11,518 nt of DNA from Bacillota bacterium (GTDB lineage Bacteria; Bacillota; Clostridia; Peptostreptococcales; Anaerovoracaceae). The stretch lies in assembly GCA_017534025.1 (NCBI GenBank), contig JAFWDF010000089.1:1-11518 (forward strand), in the 5' to 3' direction. The notes beneath the pieces are model-generated. The model worked only from the letters and a program-made list of their open reading frames with translations. It made no database searches and was not told the DNA's origin. The translations under genes and the position numbers were made by a program. Within the stretch, counting starts at the first letter, position 1. Every line of letters starts with the position of its first letter. Below are positions 8,753 to 11,518 of the stretch, piece after piece.

Positions 8753-8761
8753 TGATATAAT
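8753..8761 (+). promoter_or_regulatory. Extended -10 promoter for the small membrane-protein gene
   Basis: TGATATAAT combines a perfect -10 hexamer (TATAAT, 8756-8761) with the TG extension one base upstream (8753-8754). The region 17 nt further upstream (TTTTCC, 8733-8738) is a poor -35, which is common for extended -10 promoters. Transcription would begin near 8768, leaving a leader of about 26 nt. Seen directly as sequence; activity is inferred. Confidence 0.6.
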
Positions 8762-8793
8762 TGTCACAGATATTATTCCGGAGGAGGCAGATT

Positions 8794-8910
8794 ATGAAAA
8801 GAGGACTTGCCATTGTCACCATGATCCTCGGTCTGGTCATCGCGGCTGCCGGTCTTGCCACTGCAATCACCAGCATCGTCAATGTAAAAACCAGCGATTT
8901 TGAAGATTGA
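8794..8910 (+). CDS. 38-residue single-pass membrane protein, unknown function
   Basis: This short gene is easily missed by length cut-offs. The product starts MKRGLAIVTM, has an uninterrupted hydrophobic helix at about residues 5-28 (Leu, Ile, Val, Ala and Gly rich, including MILGLVIAAAG), and ends in a polar, acidic tail, VKTSDFED. Two basic residues (K2, R3) precede the helix, so the positive-inside rule predicts a cytoplasmic N-terminus and an outside acidic C-terminus; an uncleaved signal anchor is more likely than a secreted peptide because little follows the helix. GGAGGAGG (8780-8787) lies 6 nt before ATG and is the strongest ribosome binding site in the window. A perfect extended -10 promoter lies upstream and a strong terminator starts 27 nt after the stop, so it looks like a deliberate mono-cistronic unit. 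I do not recognise the family. Confidence 0.75.
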   Translation: MKRGLAIVTMILGLVIAAAGLATAITSIVNVKTSDFED

Positions 8911-8936
8911 TCCGGAGGATGACGGTAATAGGAATG

Positions 8937-8984
8937 AAAAACTGCTGCAGAGTGTGACGAGGTTCACCGGGCAGCAGTTTTTTT
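8937..8984 (+). terminator. Strong intrinsic terminator after the small gene
   Basis: CTGCTGC (8942-8948) pairs with GCAGCAG (8971-8977), and five A (8937-8941) can pair with part of the seven-T run at 8978-8984. The loop may hold a small GTGA/TCAC helix (8954-8957 with 8964-8967). The A run also makes it a possible terminator for minus-strand transcripts that pass the rpsT terminator. Confidence 0.9.
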
Positions 8985-8988
8985 ATAC

Positions 8989-9029
8989 AAAAAATAAAAA
9001 ACGAAGGGTGAGACACTGGCCCTTCGTTT
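8989..9029 (-). terminator. Intrinsic terminator of rpsT (minus strand)
   Basis: A perfect 10-bp stem, AAACGAAGGG (8999-9008) with CCCTTCGTTT (9020-9029), has an 11-nt loop. Read on the minus strand it is followed by TTTTT, one A, then TTTTTT (9000 down to 8989). It ends the rpsT transcript about 47 nt after the rpsT stop codon. Confidence 0.92.
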
Positions 9030-9075
9030 GGCACGCATTTAACTTATGCGCTTTTTGTGGGGACGGATGAGATTT

Positions 9076-9345
9076 TTATTCAGCGTTCGCCTGGTTAAAC
9101 TTCTTATAAAGTCTGGAAACTTTTCTGGAAGCCGCGTTCTTGTGAATAACATTCTTGGACGCAGCCTTAGTCAGCTTCTTTTCCGCGAGAATGAGCTGCT
9201 TTTCCGCAGTCTCCATGTCACCGGCAGCAAGAGCCTTGTCAAAGCCTTTGACAGCTTCCTTGACGTGGTCCTTTACTCTTCTGTTGCGAGCTGTTTTGTT
9301 CTCGATTACAGAAATTCTTTTCTTTGCTGATTCAATATTTGCCAT
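9076..9345 (-). CDS. rpsT: 30S ribosomal protein S20
   Basis: Primary 16S rRNA-binding protein of the small ribosomal subunit. The 89 residues begin MANIESAKKRI, have the S20 signature of a Lys/Arg-rich N-terminus (KTARNRRVKDHVK), a helical hairpin, and the conserved C-terminal part AASRKVSRLYKKFNQ. Length is normal for the family (85-90). The frame is open 21 codons further upstream, but GGGGTGA lies 5 nt before the ATG at 9345 and family proteins begin here. The gene is monocistronic: a consensus promoter gives a leader of only about 28 nt, and a strong terminator follows. It is transcribed away from the DUF364-lepA unit and towards the small membrane-protein gene. Confidence 0.97.
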   Translation of the reverse strand: MANIESAKKRISVIENKTARNRRVKDHVKEAVKGFDKALAAGDMETAEKQLILAEKKLTKAASKNVIHKNAASRKVSRLYKKFNQANAE

Positions 9346-9379
9346 TATTTTCACCCCACTTTCGCAAATTATCTCGTAC

Positions 9380-9408
9380 ATTATATGCGAAGAGGTGAGC
9401 CATTTCAA
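9380..9408 (-). promoter_or_regulatory. rpsT: Housekeeping sigma promoter of rpsT
   Basis: On the minus strand TTGAAA (9408-9403) and TATAAT (9385-9380) are separated by exactly 17 nt. This is a near-consensus sigma-A/sigma-70 promoter, 5/6 and 6/6 matches, as expected for a ribosomal protein gene. Predicted start is near 9373. Confidence 0.88.
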
Positions 9409-9464
9409 GCACTTTCTTCAGAATATCGAATTATTTTTCAGCAGGACAGGGAATGGCGGATTCG

Positions 9465-9473
9465 TGATAAAAT
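9465..9473 (+). promoter_or_regulatory. Possible upstream promoter for DUF364-lepA (extended -10)
   Basis: TGATAAAAT has the TG extension and a 5/6 match to the -10 hexamer (TAAAAT, 9468-9473). No good -35 is seen 16-18 nt upstream. If used, the leader would be about 95 nt. It is an alternative or addition to the TATAAT at 9528. Confidence 0.3.
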
Positions 9474-9527
9474 GAGAATTATTGCGGCGGCAGGAAAAGT
9501 CGTTCTGTATTGTACGTGTTTTTCATA

Positions 9528-9533
9528 TATAAT
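9528..9533 (+). promoter_or_regulatory. Probable -10 element for DUF364-lepA
   Basis: A perfect TATAAT sits in an AT-rich stretch, 41 nt before the DUF364 ATG, and would give a leader of about 34 nt containing the ribosome binding site. The -35 region is weak (CTGTAT at 9505-9510 with 17 nt spacing), so strength is uncertain. The position fits a divergent arrangement with the rpsT promoter. Confidence 0.45.
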
Positions 9534-9574
9534 AATAGAATATGAGTTTTGATTATCAGGAGAGGTGAATAATT

Positions 9575-10411
9575 ATGTGGAAAATGTATGACGAGCTGAT
9601 CAACGGTATTCCTGCCGGGCACATCGTTGAGGAAGTTGTGGTCGGCAGTTCCTGGACGATGGTAAAAGCCGGCCGCCTCTGCGGCGTGGCGCATACCGTG
9701 AAAACGGATACCCGGCCGCGCATGCTGCCGGAAGTTGTCGTCGGTATGGATCTGAAGGACGTCGCGGCCGCTGCAAAATCCTGGAATTTTATAGAGGCAG
9801 GCATCGGCATGGCCGCTGTTAACGCGTATTATAATGCTCTTGACCGCCTTCTGTCACTGGGTGTGGAACTGCAGCCGAAAAAAGGCCGCAAAGTCAGTGT
9901 GTCAGCTGAGATCAACGGAACCGGCGAAGACCGCATTCTGGAGGAGGACGTGCTTTTCGGCACGGAGGACCGCAGAAATGAAGACCCGTTTGATGATCCT
10001 CCGAAATACATGGCAGGGAAGAAGGTGGCCGTAGTGGGGCATTTTCCGCGGATTGTCCAGCAGCTCAGCGGACTGGCGGAGCTTTCGATTCTGGAAAGGA
10101 GCCCGTCCGAAGGCGATTATCCGGACAGTGCCTGTGAATTCCTCATTCCGGAGCAGGATTTTCTGTTTATTACCGGTATGACGCTGACCAACAAAACGCT
10201 GCCGCGGCTGCTGCAGATTGCCGGAGACAGGGTAGAAGTATCCGTAGTCGGTCCGTCGGGAACGGCTTCCGATATTCTGTTCCGGTACGGCGTGGATAAC
10301 ATTTCCGGGTTTACGGTGACGGATCCGGAGTATCTCCGGACTGCCCTCAGTCTGGGTGACCGGGCGATATTTAACGGCGGCCTGATGTACACGTACCGGA
10401 AATCATTATAA
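9575..10411 (+). CDS. DUF4213/DUF364 Rossmann-like protein (putative heavy-metal chelation family)
   Basis: The 278 residues show an N-terminal DUF4213-like part (about 5-90, with VVVGSSWTMV at 21-30 and AVNAYYNAL at 81-89). A C-terminal Rossmann-like DUF364 domain (about 147-265) contains GKKVAVVGHFP (148-158), LERSP (173-177), LFITGMTLTNKTL (197-209), VVGPSGTASD (224-233) and GFTVTDPE (245-252). The family is labelled putative heavy-metal chelation from structural work, but no biochemical role is settled, and I assign none. The linker between the domains (about 97-147) is long and acidic. The extended site AGGAGAGGTG (9558-9567), 7 nt before ATG, supports the start. lepA begins 16 nt after the stop, so the two are probably co-transcribed. 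In other bacteria members often sit near metal or cofactor genes; nothing of that kind is visible here. Confidence 0.88.
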   Translation: MWKMYDELINGIPAGHIVEEVVVGSSWTMVKAGRLCGVAHTVKTDTRPRMLPEVVVGMDLKDVAAAAKSWNFIEAGIGMAAVNAYYNALDRLLSLGVELQPKKGRKVSVSAEINGTGEDRILEEDVLFGTEDRRNEDPFDDPPKYMAGKKVAVVGHFPRIVQQLSGLAELSILERSPSEGDYPDSACEFLIPEQDFLFITGMTLTNKTLPRLLQIAGDRVEVSVVGPSGTASDILFRYGVDNISGFTVTDPEYLRTALSLGDRAIFNGGLMYTYRKSL

Positions 10412-10427
10412 TAAAAGGAAACAATAT

Positions 10428-11518
10428 ATGAATCAGTATCAGGAATTAATTCGTAATTTCAGTATTATAGCGCATATCGACCATGGGAAATCCACTCTGG
10501 CCGACCGGCTGATCGAAACGACGGGCCTGGTGGCGGAACGGGATATGAAAGCGCAGTTTCTGGATAACATGGATCTGGAACGGGAGCGGGGCATTACCAT
10601 TAAGCTGCAGACCACGCGTCTGCATTATAAAGCGAAAGACGGCAATACATACGTTCTGAATCTCATCGATACGCCGGGTCATGTGGACTTCAATTATGAG
10701 GTGTCCCGCAGTCTGGCAGCCTGTGAAGGCGCGGTGCTGATCGTGGACGCGACGCAGGGCGTGGAAGCGCAGACGCTGGGCAACGTGTACCTGGCGCTGG
10801 ATGAAAATCTGGAAATACGGCCGGTCATTAACAAGATCGATCTGGCCAGCGCCCGTCCGGACGAGGTGAAGGAGGAAATTGAGGAAGTCATCGGCCTGGA
10901 TACGGAGGGCTGCCCGCTTATTTCCGCCAAGGAGGGCCTGAATATCGAAGATGTTCTCGAGGACATTGTGCAGAATGTGCCGGCTCCGGCCGGAGATCCG
11001 GACGGCAGGCTCCGCGCGCTGATTTTTGACTCCGTTTATGATAATTACAAGGGCGTAATTATTTTCACCAGAGTCTTTGACGGCCGTGTGAAAAAAGGCG
11101 ACATGATCCGCATGATGGCTTCCGGAGCGGACTATGAAGTGACCGAGGTCGGTGTAATGGCGCCGTCCATGGTGCCGGTGGACGAACTGCGCGCCGGCGA
11201 AGTAGGCTATATCTGCGGCAGTATTAAATATGTACGGGACGCCAAGGTGGGCGATACCATCACTCTGGCCGAAGCGCCAACGGAGGAAGCCCTGCCGGGT
11301 TACCGGACGGTGCGGCCGATGGTGTACTGCGGGATGTATCCGGGGGAAGGCGACAAGTATGATGCCGTGAAGGATGCATTGGAAAAACTGCAGGTCAATG
11401 ACGCTGCCTTTGTATTTGAACCGGAAAATTCCGCTGCGCTGGGATTCGGGTTCCGCTGCGGATTCCTGGGGTTGCTGCATATGGAAATCATTGTCGAGCG
11501 GCTGGAGCGGGAATTTGA
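10428..11518 (+). CDS. lepA: Elongation factor 4 (LepA), N-terminal 363 codons (3' end outside window)
   Basis: Ribosome-dependent translational GTPase associated with back-translocation and 30S biogenesis. The frame runs off the window end with no stop; the usual length is about 600 residues, so roughly 60 percent is present. Visible GTPase motifs: AHIDHGKS (15-22), the LepA-type switch I NMDLERERGITIK (47-59), DTPGH (81-85, catalytic His85), NKID (135-138) and SAK (166-168). Domain II follows (about 190-285), then the start of the EF-G-like domain III with GFGFRCGFLGLLHMEI (339-354), a typical LepA stretch that separates it from TypA and EF-G. AAGGAA (10415-10420) precedes ATG by 7 nt and is weaker than most sites here. 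The gap to the DUF364 gene is 16 nt. Confidence 0.97.
   Translation, partial: MNQYQELIRNFSIIAHIDHGKSTLADRLIETTGLVAERDMKAQFLDNMDLERERGITIKLQTTRLHYKAKDGNTYVLNLIDTPGHVDFNYEVSRSLAACEGAVLIVDATQGVEAQTLGNVYLALDENLEIRPVINKIDLASARPDEVKEEIEEVIGLDTEGCPLISAKEGLNIEDVLEDIVQNVPAPAGDPDGRLRALIFDSVYDNYKGVIIFTRVFDGRVKKGDMIRMMASGADYEVTEVGVMAPSMVPVDELRAGEVGYICGSIKYVRDAKVGDTITLAEAPTEEALPGYRTVRPMVYCGMYPGEGDKYDAVKDALEKLQVNDAAFVFEPENSAALGFGFRCGFLGLLHMEIIVERLEREF

Noticed and set aside
8919..8957. 12-residue frame (MTVIGMKNCCRV) after the small gene
   Set aside because: The GGAGG directly touches the ATG with no spacing, and the frame ends inside the terminator loop; it is most likely chance.
8773..8967. 64-residue minus-strand frame opposite the small membrane-protein gene
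   Set aside because: It crosses the terminator hairpin and the strong plus-strand ribosome binding site, and has no start signals of its own.
10446..11480. 344-residue open frame on the minus strand opposite lepA
   Set aside because: The plus strand encodes unmistakable LepA; the antisense frame is a by-product of codon bias and has low-complexity His/Arg/Gln composition.

Overview
The window looks like chromosomal DNA of an anaerobic low-to-moderate-GC Gram-positive bacterium (Bacillota, most likely Clostridia). Pointers are the single-chain pyruvate carboxylase, a Thermotoga-type DAHP synthase, purine-rich Shine-Dalgarno sites in front of almost every gene, intrinsic hairpin-plus-T terminators, and rpsT transcribed away from a lepA transcription unit, a Bacillota neighbourhood. 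Genus cannot be told from the sequence alone. I see no insertion sequence, phage gene, CRISPR array, tRNA or rRNA. The content is mostly core metabolism and translation.

Left part (1-2687): the 3' three quarters of pyruvate carboxylase (pyc), cut by the window start, closed by an intrinsic terminator.

Middle (2737-8727): five same-strand genes with short gaps (11, 67, 26 and 1 nt), probably one operon: DAHP synthase (aroF), purine nucleoside phosphorylase (deoD), an M29 metallo-aminopeptidase, an AMP-forming long-chain acyl-CoA ligase, and an M20D amidohydrolase. Shared themes are entry to aromatic amino acids, nucleoside salvage, peptide breakdown, and possibly hydrolysis of N-acyl amino acids followed by CoA activation of the released acid.

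Junction (8733-9029): a compact unit encoding a 38-residue single-pass membrane peptide, with its own extended -10 promoter, very strong ribosome binding site and terminator. It faces rpsT (30S protein S20) on the minus strand, and two oppositely oriented terminators share the AT-rich spacer between them.

Right part (9346-11518): a divergent promoter region, then a DUF4213/DUF364 Rossmann-like protein of unknown role and, 16 nt later, the first 363 codons of lepA (elongation factor 4), cut by the window end. In spore-forming relatives the space between rpsT and lepA usually holds gpr (often with spoIIP); here it holds the DUF364 gene. No clearly new multi-gene system was found. The best leads are the small membrane-protein gene, the ligase/amidohydrolase pair, and the altered rpsT-lepA interval.
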